The notes: generated by a model from the letters alone, not told the origin. Counted from the first letter of the stretch, positions 1-8,627 are shown. The stretch: DNA of 64,000 nt from Streptomyces camponoticapitis (GCF_014646115.1 NZ_BMMV01000004.1:1-64000); one strand, 5' to 3'. Numbers and translations: made by a program.

Positions 1-449
1 GGATCGAGACCGAGTTCGTCAACACCATCCCCGCCTTCACCACCCCCGGCGACACCGACACCGACGACACCGACGACGGACCCGGACGTGGCACCGTCGT
101 TGTCGAAGTGGGCGGGAGGCGGCTGGAGGTCGTCATCCCCTCCTCACTGGGAATGAGCCTCAGCCGTACGGGAGTCGGCGCCGGCTCACTGCCCAGGCGA
201 CGGAGCACCCGGCGCTCCACCGCAGTGGCATCGGGCGACACCCTGGCCTCTCCCATGCAGGGCACGATCGTGAAGGTGGCGGTCGAGGAGGGCCAGCAGG
301 TCGAGGAGGGCGCCCTCGTCGTCGTACTCGAAGCCATGAAGATGGAACAGCCCCTCAACGCCCACCGCTCCGGCACCGTCAAGGGCCTCACCGCCGAGAT
401 CGGCGCCTCACTCACCTCGGGCGCCACCATCTGTGAAATCAAGGACTGA
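1..449 (+). CDS. Acyl-CoA carboxylase biotinylated (alpha) subunit, C-terminal part
   Basis: The reading frame is open at the left edge (frame 3) and ends at TGA 447-449, so only the last ~148 residues are present. It starts with IETEFVNTIPAF, the phrase closing the biotin carboxylase part of actinobacterial AccA-type alpha subunits, then an acidic Asp/Thr linker, then a biotinyl (BCCP) domain with EAMKMEQ; the biotinylated Lys is encoded at 339-341. The family carboxylates acetyl- or propionyl-CoA with a separate beta subunit. Lying ahead of type II PKS genes, it probably supplies malonyl-CoA extender units; that role is inferred from position. The Asp-rich linker is unusual but does not touch the biotin site. 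Confidence 0.88.
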   Translation, partial: IETEFVNTIPAFTTPGDTDTDDTDDGPGRGTVVVEVGGRRLEVVIPSSLGMSLSRTGVGAGSLPRRRSTRRSTAVASGDTLASPMQGTIVKVAVEEGQQVEEGALVVVLEAMKMEQPLNAHRSGTVKGLTAEIGASLTSGATICEIKD

Positions 450-633
450 TCCGCACGGTAGAACCGGTCGGTCGCCGTTAGGAATCCGAATTCTGACGCG
501 ATCTGACCATTCCCTGACATCGGCCCCCCTTGAAGCCAACTCCCAAGGCGGAGACCCTTGTTCTGCTGTTCTGTATATTCCGCGCTCAGGGCTCTGCTGC
601 CCGAGCAATTCGGTTGTGGAGGAGAGAAGTCAA

Positions 634-963
634 ATGCACAGCACCCTGATTGTGGCTCGGATGGACCCTGAGTCGAATGTCGATGTCGCGAAGCTCTTCA
701 CGAATTTCGACGCCACTGAGATGCCGCACCTCATGGGCACTCGGCGCCGCCAGCTGTTCTCCTACCGGGGCCTCTACTTCCACCTCCAGGACTTCGACGC
801 CGACAACGGCGGCGAGTTGATCGAGCGCGCGAAGACCGACCCGCGCTTCGTCGGCATCAGCGAGGACCTGAAGCCCTTCATCGAGGCGTACGACCCCGCG
901 ACGTGGCGCTCACCCGCCGACGCGATGGCCACGCGCTTCTACAACTGGGAGGCGTCCGCGTGA
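634..963 (+). CDS. TcmI-family type II polyketide cyclase
   Basis: A 109-residue protein starting [12 protein letters not shown]. Family features are the N-terminal beta strand with R-M-D/P, the '[21 protein letters not shown]' region and the C-terminal [19 protein letters not shown], matching the small ferredoxin-fold cyclases that fold the later rings of aromatic polyketides (TcmI, WhiE-ORFVII type). Start chosen at 634 because GGAGGAGAG lies at 618-626; the frame is open further upstream but has no ribosome site there. An AT-rich TATATT at 574-579 may be the -10 of the operon promoter. Its stop overlaps the GTG of the KS-alpha gene by four bases (GTGA), so the two are translationally coupled. 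Confidence 0.9.
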   Translation: MHSTLIVARMDPESNVDVAKLFTNFDATEMPHLMGTRRRQLFSYRGLYFHLQDFDADNGGELIERAKTDPRFVGISEDLKPFIEAYDPATWRSPADAMATRFYNWEASA

Positions 964-2231
964 GGGGCCGACGCGTCGTCATCACCGGCATCGAGGTCCT
1001 GGCGCCCGGCGGCATCGGGGCGAAGAGCTTCTGGAGCCTGCTGAGCGAGGGCCGCACAGCGACCAGGGGGATCACCTTCTTCGACCCGGCGCCGTTCCGC
1101 TCGCGGGTGGCGGCGGAGATCGACTTCGACCCGGAGGAGCACGGCCTGCGTCCGCAGGAGATCCGCCGTATGGACCGGGCCGCGCAGTTCGCCGTCGTCG
1201 CCGCGCGCGGCGCCGTCGAGGACAGCGGCATTGAGCTGGACGAGCTCGACCCGTACCGTATCGGCGTCACCATCGGCAGCGCCGTCGGCGCGACGATGGG
1301 CCTCGACGACGAGTACCGGGTCGTCAGCGACGGCGGCCGACTCGACCTCGTCGACCACCACTACGCCGTCCCCCACCTCTACAACCATCTGGTGCCCAGC
1401 TCCTTCGCGACCGAGGTCGCGTGGGCCGTCGGCGCCGAGGGGCCGAGCACCGTGGTCTCCACGGGCTGCACCTCCGGCATCGACTCGGTCGGCCACGCCG
1501 TCGAGCTGATCCGGGAGGGCACCGCCGACGTGGTGATCGCGGGTTCGTCCGACGCCCCCATCTCACCGATCACCATGGCCTGTTTCGACGCGATCAAGGC
1601 GACCACACCGCGCCACGACGAGCCGGAGCGCGCCTCGCGTCCCTTCGACAACACCCGTAACGGGTTCGTACTCGGTGAGGGCGCGGCGGTGTTCGTCCTG
1701 GAGGAGCTGGAGAGCGCGCGGCGACGGGGGGCGCACATCTACGCGGAGATCGCGGGATACGCCACGCGAAGCAACGCGTACCACATGACCGGTCTGCGCC
1801 CCGACGGCCTGGAGATGGCCGAGGCGATCCGGGTCGCGCTCGACGAGGCCCGGATGGATCCGACGGAGATCGACTACATCAACGCCCATGGCTCCGGTAC
1901 GAAGCAGAACGACAGGCACGAGACCGCCGCGTTCAAGAAGAGCCTCGGCGATCACGCCTACCGGACCCCGGTGAGCTCCATCAAGTCGATGGTCGGGCAC
2001 TCGCTCGGCGCCATCGGCTCGATCGAGATCGCCGCATCCGCCCTCGCGATGGAGCACAACGTGGTGCCGCCCACCGCGAATCTTCAGACACCGGACCCCG
2101 AGTGCGATCTCGACTATGTGCCGGTGACGGCTCGCGACCAGCTGACCGATGCGGTGCTCTCCGTCGGCAGTGGCTTCGGTGGATTCCAGAGCGCGATAGT
2201 GCTGGCCCGACCCGAGAGGAGCCCCGCATGA
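960..2231 (+). CDS. Type II PKS ketosynthase alpha (KS-alpha)
   Basis: 423 residues. The condensing enzyme of the minimal type II PKS; with KS-beta it elongates the ACP-bound polyketide chain in the cytoplasm. It carries the complete thiolase-fold triad: Cys170 in [10 protein letters not shown], His310 in [11 protein letters not shown] and His347 in [11 protein letters not shown]. The GTG at 960 overlaps the cyclase stop and is preceded by GGGAGGC inside the cyclase gene; length fits the family (about 420). ATGA overlap with the KS-beta gene downstream. Gene order cyclase-KS-alpha-KS-beta resembles the spore pigment (whiE-like) and other aromatic clusters, but the product cannot be told from this fragment. 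Confidence 0.96.
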   Translation: MRGRRVVITGIEVLAPGGIGAKSFWSLLSEGRTATRGITFFDPAPFRSRVAAEIDFDPEEHGLRPQEIRRMDRAAQFAVVAARGAVEDSGIELDELDPYRIGVTIGSAVGATMGLDDEYRVVSDGGRLDLVDHHYAVPHLYNHLVPSSFATEVAWAVGAEGPSTVVSTGCTSGIDSVGHAVELIREGTADVVIAGSSDAPISPITMACFDAIKATTPRHDEPERASRPFDNTRNGFVLGEGAAVFVLEELESARRRGAHIYAEIAGYATRSNAYHMTGLRPDGLEMAEAIRVALDEARMDPTEIDYINAHGSGTKQNDRHETAAFKKSLGDHAYRTPVSSIKSMVGHSLGAIGSIEIAASALAMEHNVVPPTANLQTPDPECDLDYVPVTARDQLTDAVLSVGSGFGGFQSAIVLARPERSPA

Positions 2232-3442
2232 CCACCTCGGTGGTAGTGACCGGTCTGGGCGTGGTGGCCCCCAACGGCCTTGGTGTACGGGAGTACTGGT
2301 CGGCGACGCGCGGTGGCAGGAGCGGCATCGGCCGCGTCACCCGCTTCGACCCGTCGCAGTACCCGTCCCGGCTCGCGGGCGAGATTCCCGCCTTCACGGC
2401 CAAGGACCATCTGCCGAGCAGGCTGCTCTCCCAGACCGACCGGATGACCAGGCTCGCCCTGGTGGCCACGGACTGGGCGCTCGCCGACGCCGGGGTGAAG
2501 CCGGAGGATCTGCCTGAGTTCGACATGGGCGTCATCACGGCCAGTTCGTCCGGCGGCTTCGAGTTCGGCCAGAACGAGCTCCAGAAGCTGTGGAGCAAGG
2601 GCAGTCAGCACGTCAGCGCGTACCAGTCCTTCGCCTGGTTCTACGCGGTCAACAGCGGCCAGATCTCGATCCGTAACGGTATGAAGGGCCCCAGCGGCGT
2701 GGTCGTCAGCGACCAGGCCGGCGGGCTCGACGCCATGGCGCAGGCGCGCAGGCAGATCCGTAAGGGCACCCGGCTCGTCGTCTCCGGCGCCGTCGACGCG
2801 TCGATCTGCCCCTGGGGCTGGGTCGCTCAGATCGCGGGCGGCCGGCTGAGCACGAGCGACGAACCCGCCCGCGCGTATGTGCCGTTCGACGCGGGAGCGC
2901 GGGGGCATGTGCCGGGGGAGGGCGGCGCGATCCTCATCCTGGAGGACGCCGTGGCCGCGCGCGGCCGTGGCGCGAAGATCTACGGCGAGATCTCCGGGTA
3001 CGGCGCGACGATCGACCCCCGGCCGGGCAGCGACCGCGAGCCGGGACAGCGCAAGGCGATCGAACTCGCCCTGGCCGACGCGGGTGTGGAGCCCGGTGAC
3101 GTCGACGTGGTGTTCGCCGACGCGGCGGCCGTGCCGGAGCTGGACCGTACGGAGGCCGAGGCGATCTCCGCGGTCTTCGGCCCGCGCGGCGTCCCGGTCA
3201 CCGTTCCCAAGACGATGACCGGCCGGCTCTACTCCGGCGCGGCCCCGCTGGATGTCGCGGCGGCGCTGCTGGCCATCGAGGAGGGGCTGATCCCGCCCAC
3301 GGTGAACGTCGAGCCGGCCCCCGAGCACGATCTGGACCTCGTCACGTCCCAGCCCCGCACCGCCGAGGTGCGGACCGCGCTGGTGCTGGCGCGGGGCCAG
3401 GGCGGATTCAACTCCGCGATGGTCGTTCGGGCCGTCGACTGA
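2228..3442 (+). CDS. Type II PKS ketosynthase beta / chain length factor (KS-beta)
   Basis: 404 residues, homologous to the preceding gene but with the active-site Cys replaced by Gln163 in [11 protein letters not shown], the defining feature of chain length factors, which decarboxylate malonyl-ACP and set chain length. The ATG at 2228 sits in an ATGA overlap with the KS-alpha stop, giving near 1:1 coupled translation. The Gln is intact, so the protein is predicted functional. Normally an ACP gene follows directly; here it is followed by a hairpin and a regulatory region of an unrelated gene, so the ACP must lie to the left of the window or elsewhere in the genome. Confidence 0.96.
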   Translation: MTTSVVVTGLGVVAPNGLGVREYWSATRGGRSGIGRVTRFDPSQYPSRLAGEIPAFTAKDHLPSRLLSQTDRMTRLALVATDWALADAGVKPEDLPEFDMGVITASSSGGFEFGQNELQKLWSKGSQHVSAYQSFAWFYAVNSGQISIRNGMKGPSGVVVSDQAGGLDAMAQARRQIRKGTRLVVSGAVDASICPWGWVAQIAGGRLSTSDEPARAYVPFDAGARGHVPGEGGAILILEDAVAARGRGAKIYGEISGYGATIDPRPGSDREPGQRKAIELALADAGVEPGDVDVVFADAAAVPELDRTEAEAISAVFGPRGVPVTVPKTMTGRLYSGAAPLDVAAALLAIEEGLIPPTVNVEPAPEHDLDLVTSQPRTAEVRTALVLARGQGGFNSAMVVRAVD

Positions 3443-3510
3443 TCCGGCCCCGCACCGCCCATGAGCAGCGCCGCCGACCCGTCCTCCCCTCGTCGGTAAT
3501 GGCGGCGCTC

Positions 3511-3567
3511 GCCGGCCGTGCCGTTGTCGTGCCCCGTCCCCCGCGGCCGGCGTACGGCACGGCCGGC
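3511..3567 (+). terminator. Putative terminator after the PKS operon
   Basis: Perfect 13-base inverted repeat: GCCGGCCGTGCCG at 3511-3523 and CGGCACGGCCGGC at 3555-3567, with a 31-base loop. It lies 68 bases after the KS-beta stop. There is no T-run, as is common in Streptomyces. It suggests the PKS transcript ends at KS-beta. Confidence 0.5.
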
Positions 3568-3591
3568 CCATCGGGAAAGGGAAGAGCCCTC

Positions 3592-3645
3592 ATGGCATTC
3601 GCTCTCCGGAGTTCACTGAATTCAGTTGCGGTCGAAGGGTGTTGA
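3592..3645 (+). CDS. Possible 17-residue peptide after the PKS genes
   Basis: Short frame MAFALRSSLNSVAVEGC, ATG at 3592, stop TGA 3643-3645, with a strong purine-rich ribosome site GGGAAAGGGAAGAG at 3573-3586. It lies after the KS-beta hairpin in a stretch that becomes much more AT-rich than its surroundings. I recognise no family. It could be a leader peptide, the start of a decayed gene (the site where an ACP gene would be expected), or chance. Frame 3659-3880, which contains a CPFCGAGC stretch, follows it but lacks Streptomyces codon usage and I do not call it. Confidence 0.2.
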   Translation: MAFALRSSLNSVAVEGC

Positions 3646-3802
3646 CAGCGAATTCACCATGAAGCGGATCAAGTGCTTCCACTTGGCTGGCCGAGAGAAA
3701 ACGCGCATTTGTCCATTTTGTGGTGCGGGTTGTTATGGGTATTTCGCACCTAACTTGTCCGTTTCTGGGTGGTGTTGTGGCCGGGTGGTTGCACTGCGGG
3801 CC

Positions 3803-3818
3803 CGTGATGTGTGTCACA
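3803..3818. promoter_or_regulatory. Crp-type binding site
   Basis: CGTGATGTGTGTCACA: GTGA-N6-TCAC with one mismatch to TGTGA-N6-TCACA, the cAMP receptor protein consensus. It lies about 195 bases before the c-di-AMP riboswitch of the wall hydrolase gene. From memory, S. coelicolor rpfA (a muralytic enzyme) is activated by Crp and repressed through a c-di-AMP riboswitch; this is the same arrangement. A looser inverted repeat (GAGTCCTGAA near 3880, TTCAGGACTT near 3948) lies between site and riboswitch. Confidence 0.6.
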
Positions 3819-3997
3819 GCTTCGGCGGCCCGTGTGTCTCGCGGTCCCACCCCACCTCCCGTGCCGCAAAAGAAAGTTGAGTCCTGAACGGCCTCGCCGG
3901 AATTTGAATTGACCCGCCCCGGATCGGTGAATGGCGGGGCGCCGTGAATTCAGGACTTGTTTCGCCCGGACCTTCTCGCTTACGTTCTCGTCATTCC

Positions 3998-4186
3998 GGG
4001 CGGAACGCCGAATCCTGCCGCTGTCCGGAAACCGCACCCAACCACTCATGTACGGCAGGAGCGGGGGACCCAGGTAAGTCGCCGATTCGTTACCGCGGAC
4101 CGGCTTGGGGTGAAGTCGCGCCCACAGCGCGGCCGGGCATCTCCCGCCCGAACCCGACAGCTCACCTCGCAGGCGACGGAGAGGAT
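3998..4186 (+). promoter_or_regulatory. c-di-AMP riboswitch (ydaO-yuaA type)
   Basis: The conserved blocks appear in the expected order: ACGCCGAATCCTG near 4002, AGCGGGGGACCCAGGTAA near 4059, GGCTTGGGGTGAAGTC near 4102 and CCCGAACCCGACAGCTCACCTCGCAGG (key parts GAACCCGACAGCTCACC) near 4147-4173. It ends a few bases before the ATG at 4193 of a LysM/lytic transglycosylase gene, the classical actinobacterial target class. In this family high c-di-AMP switches expression off. Boundaries are approximate because they depend on the P1 helix. Confidence 0.9.
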
Positions 4187-4192
4187 TTCGTC

Positions 4193-4942
4193 ATGCCCGC
4201 AGAGGGTAAGCACCGCCGTTCCCGCACCAGTCCGCTCGCCCGCCGGCTCATCGCCGTCGGCACGGGTGGTGCCGCACTCGCCCTGCCCCTGGTGACCGCC
4301 ACCACGGCGGGCGCCGCCCCCGCCCCGCAGCACGTCAAGGCCGCCCCGGCCGCCGTCCAGAAGGTGACCCACACGGTCGTCAAGGGCGAGTCACTGGCCA
4401 AGATCGCGAAGGCTCGTTCGGTGAGCGGCGGCTGGCAGGCGGTGTACAAGACCAACCGCGCCGCCGTCGGCGACAACCCCTCGCTCATCCACCCCGGCCT
4501 CAAGCTGAAGCTCGCCGGGAAGCCGAAGGCCGCCGGGTCGGCATCGACCGGAACCGCCTCGACCGAGAACGCGTCCGGGGGCAAGACCACCGAGGCCGTC
4601 GAGACCGCTGCCAAGACCTACACCAACGACCTCGACGGCTGGATCCGGGAGGCGCTGGACGTCATGGCGCAGAACGGCATACCCGGTTCGTACGACGGCA
4701 TCCACCGCAACATCATGCGCGAGTCCGCGGGCAACCCCCAGGCCATCAACAACTGGGACTCCAACGCCGCGGCCGGCACCCCCTCGAAGGGCCTGCTCCA
4801 GGTCATCGACCCGACGTTCCAGGCGTACCACGTGCCCGGCACGTCGACCGACAGCTACGACCCGGTCGCCAACATCACCGCGGCGTGCAACTACGCGGCC
4901 GACCGTTACGGCTCGATCGACAACGTCAACGGTCCCTACTAG
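4193..4942 (+). CDS. Secreted LysM / lytic transglycosylase (SLT) cell-wall hydrolase
   Basis: 249 residues. Residues 1-42 form a long signal peptide (RRSRTSPLARR, hydrophobic core, ATTAGAA cleavage area). Residues 59-108 are a LysM peptidoglycan-binding domain (THTVVKGESLAKIA...HPGLKLKLAG). A Ser/Thr/Ala linker follows, then a soluble-transglycosylase domain at 145-249 with catalytic Glu177 in MRESAGNP and SKGLLQVIDPTFQ. It should cleave peptidoglycan glycan strands outside the membrane during growth or germination. The start at 4193 follows the riboswitch closely (GGAGAGGA at 4178-4185). Control by Crp and c-di-AMP is predicted from the upstream elements. The RpfA domain is not what I see here; the protein is closer to the LysM-SLT group. 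Confidence 0.93.
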   Translation: MPAEGKHRRSRTSPLARRLIAVGTGGAALALPLVTATTAGAAPAPQHVKAAPAAVQKVTHTVVKGESLAKIAKARSVSGGWQAVYKTNRAAVGDNPSLIHPGLKLKLAGKPKAAGSASTGTASTENASGGKTTEAVETAAKTYTNDLDGWIREALDVMAQNGIPGSYDGIHRNIMRESAGNPQAINNWDSNAAAGTPSKGLLQVIDPTFQAYHVPGTSTDSYDPVANITAACNYAADRYGSIDNVNGPY

Positions 4943-5056
4943 ACCGACAGCGGCTGTCACCCACCGCCCGCCGGCCGGACCGCACCAGCGGCCCGGCCGG
5001 CGTCCGGCGTGCGGGGCGCTTGTGCGGTCAGCCCCGGGGTCCGGGCGGGGACACCG

Positions 5057-5974
5057 CTACGTGTGGGCCCCGCCCTCCGGTGCGGCCGTCAGGTCCGCCG
5101 CCAGTTCCTCCACGCGCGCCCGCCACGTCGTCAGCGCCGCATCCGTGTCGAAGTCGCGCGGGCCGGTCTGGGTGAGCACCAGCCGGGGCCCGTGACCCGT
5201 CCCCGTCCCCAGCTCCCAGCGGACCTCGCCCTCCGGGTGCCAGGCGTACGTGAGGAGTCCCGGCGCGCGTACCGCCGTGACCGGGCCCGCCGGGACCTTG
5301 GCGGCGGTGAAGCCCACAGGCGCCGGTGAACCCGTCAACGGCTCGACGCCGCCGGTCAGTCGGGCCCAGACCGTCTCGGCCGGGCGTACGAGCTGCCGCT
5401 CGAACCGGACCCGTCGCCCGCCGTCCCCGGTCTCCTCGACCCGGCCCCGCGTCAGCTCGTCGAACCGGGCCAGATACGCCTCGTGCAGCGCCCCGCGCGT
5501 GTCCTGCTCGACGTCGACGGGGCCGCCGTCCAGCACCTGCCCCAGCGCGGTGACGCAGATCTGCCAGCCGGACGCGAAGCTCGCCGCCCCGAACCGGTCG
5601 CCGAAGGTGTGTACGAGGAGGAGCCGCGAGCCGTCCCCGTCAGGGGTGATCTCCCAGCTCAGGTGGTCCTCGTCCCAGGTGAACGCGAAGAGGCGCGGCT
5701 CGTCGGCGTCGGTGACCCTCCCGGTCATGCCGGGGCCGGGGTCGCCGGGGAAGTGGAAGCCGATCTCGCCGCCCGGCCGCAGGTCGACGCTCACCTCGGA
5801 GGGAAACCACCGCGCGAGGTGGGCGGGCTGCGTGATCGCGTCCCAGACCCGCTGCGGCGGATGGGCGAGCTGTCGCTCCATGCGCAGCGCGGTCCGCCCG
5901 TCGCCCGCGCCGGAGAGGGAGGAGGAGAAGCCCTGCTCGTCGGGCGGGGCGGGGCCGTCGGGGTGCGGAGTCAT
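5057..5974 (-). CDS. Tandem SRPBCC (AHSA1-like) domain protein
   Basis: 305 residues with two START/AHSA1-like folds: residues about 30-165 (MERQLAHPPQRVWDAITQPAHLARWFPSE..., the canonical opening) and about 183-298, a shorter second copy (VRFERQLVRPAETVWARLTGGV). Such proteins bind small hydrophobic ligands; those paired with an ArsR regulator are common in actinobacteria and mostly of unknown substrate. The ATG at 5974 overlaps the stop of the upstream ArsR gene (ATGA), so they form one coupled operon read right to left. Confidence 0.85.
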   Translation of the reverse strand: MTPHPDGPAPPDEQGFSSSLSGAGDGRTALRMERQLAHPPQRVWDAITQPAHLARWFPSEVSVDLRPGGEIGFHFPGDPGPGMTGRVTDADEPRLFAFTWDEDHLSWEITPDGDGSRLLLVHTFGDRFGAASFASGWQICVTALGQVLDGGPVDVEQDTRGALHEAYLARFDELTRGRVEETGDGGRRVRFERQLVRPAETVWARLTGGVEPLTGSPAPVGFTAAKVPAGPVTAVRAPGLLTYAWHPEGEVRWELGTGTGHGPRLVLTQTGPRDFDTDAALTTWRARVEELAADLTAAPEGGAHT

Positions 5975-6288
5975 GAGGAATCGTCCTCCATCGCGTCGAG
6001 ATGCCGTTCGAGCGCGTCGAGCCTGCCGGTCCACAGATGCCGGTAGTGCGCGAGCCAGGCGTCGAGTTCTGCCAGGGGCTCCGGGGTCAGTTCGTACCAC
6101 CGGCGCTGGGCGTCCTGCCGGACCCGCACCAGACCCGCGTCCCTCAGCACCCGCAGATGCTTGGACGTCCCGGGCTGGCTCAGGCCGAGCCGGTCGGTCA
6201 GCTCACCGACCAGATGCGGGCGCTCCAGGAGCAGATCGAGGATCTTGCGCCTGCTCGGCTCCGCGAGCACGTCGAACGGTATGGGCAT
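5971..6288 (-). CDS. ArsR/SmtB-family regulator
   Basis: 105 residues, a compact winged-helix protein: FDVLAEPSRRKILDLLLERPHLVGELTDRL, recognition helix in LSQPGTSKHLRVLRDAGLV, and beta wing RVRQDAQRRWYEL. No metal-binding Cys pair (no CxC) is present, so it belongs to the non-metal subgroup usually paired with SRPBCC genes, where the ligand is unknown. A near-perfect palindrome 22 bases before the start (6310-6333) is its likely operator, implying autorepression of the two-gene operon. Confidence 0.92.
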   Translation of the reverse strand: MPIPFDVLAEPSRRKILDLLLERPHLVGELTDRLGLSQPGTSKHLRVLRDAGLVRVRQDAQRRWYELTPEPLAELDAWLAHYRHLWTGRLDALERHLDAMEDDSS

Positions 6289-6309
6289 GCCTCGACCATA
6301 CCCATCCAG

Positions 6310-6333
6310 TTATATAACCGCAAGGTTATGTAA
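6310..6333. promoter_or_regulatory. Palindromic operator of the ArsR operon
   Basis: Arms TTATATAACC (6310-6319) and GGTTATGTAA (6324-6333), one mismatch, 4-base spacer. It is strikingly AT-rich for this genome, sits just upstream of the ArsR start and overlaps the stop codon (6326-6328) of the next gene upstream. The left arm may double as a -10 region on the minus strand. Confidence 0.7.
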
Positions 6334-7171
6334 GGGGTGTGCTCAGCGCCATCAGCCAGTCCATCGCCGCCGGACACGTGTCGAGGACCGAGATGTGCCC
6401 GTCATCGGGCCGTACCCACAGCTCCGCCCGGGGGAGCCCGGCGAGCAGCCACCCGGCGTGCGCGGACGGCACGACCCGGTCGAGGCTGCCCTGCACGAGC
6501 AGTACGGGCGCGGCCACCTCCGCCAGGTCGAAGCCCCACGCGGTCGCGAAGGCCACGTCGTCGTCGATCAGCCCGTCCGGGCCTGCCTGCCCCGCCTTCA
6601 CCGCGTCGGCGCCCAGCGACGACCACGCGCCCTCCAGCGCGGCGTAGTCGGCGGCGGTGAAGTTCGCGGGGTCGAACTCGTCCGTCGCGGCATACAGTTC
6701 GCGCGCCTCGCGCCCGTCGGCGGCCGCCCGCAGCCCGCCGGGCGACGCCATTCCCTCGTACCAGTCGAAGTCCTCCGTGTACGGCGCGAGGCCCGCGAGG
6801 CAGACCGCTCCCGTCACCCGGTCCGGCAGCAGCGCGGCGCACGCCAGCGCGTGCGGACCCCCACCGGACGCCCCCATCACCGCGAACGACCGCACGCCGA
6901 GCGTGTCAGCGATCCGGGCCACGTCGTCCGCCGCGGCGGCCACGTTCCGGCCCGGCCGCGGGTTCGAACCTCCGTAGCTGGGGCGGCCGTACGACACCAG
7001 CCGGATGCCGCGCTCGGCGGCCGCGCTGAGCAGCGGCCCCAGCGGGGCGCCGGTCTGCGGCGACCCGTGGTGCCAGACGACGGTCGGCCCGGGCCCGTCG
7101 ACACCCTCACCGCTGTCGTACGTCCGCAGGGTGCGCCCGTCGCTCAGCTTCACGTCCTGTTCGATGACCAC
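6326..7171 (-). CDS. Alpha/beta hydrolase
   Basis: 281 residues. Fold hallmarks: oxyanion-hole VVWHHGSPQTG, SYGRPSYGGS, nucleophile elbow GASGGG (Ser in VMGASGGGPHALA), acid in LLVQGSLDRVVP, and His in PDDGHISVL near the C-terminus. The triad is therefore complete. Related proteins hydrolyse esters, lactones or epoxides; substrate cannot be assigned. It is upstream of, and on the same strand as, the ArsR operon, but the operator in the 37-base gap suggests a separate promoter for that operon. Confidence 0.88.
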   Translation of the reverse strand: MVIEQDVKLSDGRTLRTYDSGEGVDGPGPTVVWHHGSPQTGAPLGPLLSAAAERGIRLVSYGRPSYGGSNPRPGRNVAAAADDVARIADTLGVRSFAVMGASGGGPHALACAALLPDRVTGAVCLAGLAPYTEDFDWYEGMASPGGLRAAADGREARELYAATDEFDPANFTAADYAALEGAWSSLGADAVKAGQAGPDGLIDDDVAFATAWGFDLAEVAAPVLLVQGSLDRVVPSAHAGWLLAGLPRAELWVRPDDGHISVLDTCPAAMDWLMALSTPLT

Positions 7172-7203
7172 CGTCCCACCCTACGGCGCACGGCCCGCCC
7201 GGC

Positions 7204-8481
7204 TCAGCAGATCCCGTCCCCGGGCTTGGGGTTGCCCAGCGCGAACAGCGGGCGCAGCCGTATCCCCGCCCAGGTCCCCAGCAGCGCGGTGGCGCCCCAG
7301 ATCCACCCGTGCAGACTGCCCGAAGCGATGCCGGCGAGGTAGGCGCCGATGTTGCAGCCGCCCGCCAGCCGGGCGCCGATCCCCATGAGTACCCCGCCGA
7401 GCACCGCGGCCACGGCGGTGCGGCCGGGGATGCCCCGGTGCAGCGCCCAGGTCCCGCCGAGCGAGGCGGCGACCGCCGCGCCGATCATGATGCCGATGTC
7501 GGTCAGGCTGTTCTTGTCCTTCAGCACGGGCCCGGCGAACATCTCGGCGTTGCCCGGCTGCTGCCAGAACGACCAGTTGGCGGGGTTGCCGCCGAGCGCG
7601 TCGACGACCCGCGATCCCCACAGGCTGAACGCACTCGTGACACCCCAGGGACCGCCGGACACCAGCAGTACCCCCGCGCCCAGCACGGCCAGCGCCAGCG
7701 CGCCGGCGACCAGCGGCCACGAGCCGCGCGGTACCCGGGCCGCGCCCTTGGCGCTGGGCGGGGTGCTGATGGGCGGCGGGTTGCGGCGGGCCTGGACGCG
7801 GCGGCTCACCAGCACGATGAGGCCCAGTACGGCGATCGTCACCGCCCACGAACCGAACCAGCCGACGTGGTCGGACAGCACCACCGGATCGAGCGCCGGC
7901 AGGTCCTTCCAGAGGTCGAACTGCCAGGCGGCGACGGTCGATCCGACGATGAACCCACCGAGCGTCAGCACGATGGACGACTGCCCCGAGCCCACGGCGA
8001 ACAGCGTCCCCGAGGCGCACGCGCCACCGAGCTGCATACCGACGGCGAACACGAACGCCCCGACGAGCAGCCCGACACCGAGCGGCCCGGCCGACGGCGC
8101 GGGTACGGAGCCGAACAGCCCCGTGCCGCTGCCGATGATCAGCGCGAAGAGCGTGGCGGTGGTGCCGAGGAGCAGGGCGTGGGCGCGCAGCCCCTGCCCG
8201 TTGCCGACGGCGACCAACTGCCGCCAGGCGGAGGTGAATCCGAAGCGCGAGTGGAAGAGCGCGAGCCCGAGACCCAGCCCGAGCAGGAGGAGGGAGCCGG
8301 GCTTGGCGCCGTGCGTCGACCACACGTACGCGGTCAGCGCGACGGCCAGCAGCCCGGATATGACGAGCGGCACGCGACGCACGGGGGGCGCCGGCTCGGC
8401 CTCGGGGGCGGGTGAGGAGGTCGGGGAGGGAACGAGCAGCGCGGCGGGGATCGCCCGGCGCGGGGGAGCGGTGGTGGTCAC
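7204..8481 (-). CDS. YeeE/YedE-family sulfur (thiosulfate-type) transporter
   Basis: 425 residues with about ten membrane segments in two homologous halves. Each half has the family's conserved cysteine loop: GGACASGT in the first and AGGCNIGAYLAGI in the second; in characterised YeeE such Cys line the thiosulfate path. The start is GTG at 8481 (AGGTT-poor but CGGAGAAC at 8485-8492); the frame is open further upstream, but that part is Pro/Arg-rich and overlaps a Cys-rich small ORF. The upstream leader (8537-8620) suggests cysteine-sensitive control, which fits sulfur import. C-terminal sequence ends in GDGIC. Confidence 0.87.
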   Translation of the reverse strand: MTTTAPPRRAIPAALLVPSPTSSPAPEAEPAPPVRRVPLVISGLLAVALTAYVWSTHGAKPGSLLLLGLGLGLALFHSRFGFTSAWRQLVAVGNGQGLRAHALLLGTTATLFALIIGSGTGLFGSVPAPSAGPLGVGLLVGAFVFAVGMQLGGACASGTLFAVGSGQSSIVLTLGGFIVGSTVAAWQFDLWKDLPALDPVVLSDHVGWFGSWAVTIAVLGLIVLVSRRVQARRNPPPISTPPSAKGAARVPRGSWPLVAGALALAVLGAGVLLVSGGPWGVTSAFSLWGSRVVDALGGNPANWSFWQQPGNAEMFAGPVLKDKNSLTDIGIMIGAAVAASLGGTWALHRGIPGRTAVAAVLGGVLMGIGARLAGGCNIGAYLAGIASGSLHGWIWGATALLGTWAGIRLRPLFALGNPKPGDGIC

Positions 8482-8536
8482 GACTGTTCTCCGAAGTCGG
8501 CGGACGGCGGCGGGGTTCGGGGGCTCGGGGTTCGAC

Positions 8537-8620
8537 TCAGGAACAACAGAGGTTGTCGTCGACGCACCACACCGAGTTCGCGAAGCACGCGAGACAGAGG
8601 AGACGGGCGGGTGCGGACAT
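8537..8620 (-). CDS. Leaderless Cys-rich leader ORF (candidate cysteine attenuator)
   Basis: 27 codons plus stop. Residues include Cys at positions 9, 12, 19, 25 and 26 and the peptide ends DNLCCS, i.e. two adjacent TGT codons just before the stop. The ATG is exactly 7 bases after a TAGTCT -10 hexamer (plus-strand 8628-8633), so the mRNA would begin at the ATG. It lies 55 bases upstream of the sulfur transporter GTG. In mycobacteria, leaderless ORFs with consecutive Cys codons act as cysteine-responsive attenuators; that knowledge is applied here by analogy. Confidence 0.6.
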   Translation of the reverse strand: MSAPARLLCLACFANSVWCVDDNLCCS

Positions 8621-8627
8621 GGCGGCG

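Noticed and set aside
2114..3571. Long opposite-strand frame over KS-beta
   Set aside because: GC-skew shadow of the coding frame; Arg/Gly/Asp composition, no motifs.
3659..3880. Cys-rich frame with CPFCGAGC, like an oxidoreductase iron-sulfur motif
   Set aside because: Lies in the AT-rich regulatory stretch, overlaps the Crp site, lacks codon bias and ribosome site, and has no downstream enzyme.
6950..6990. GGTTCGAACC resembling a tRNA T-loop
   Set aside because: Inside the hydrolase coding frame with no cloverleaf around it.
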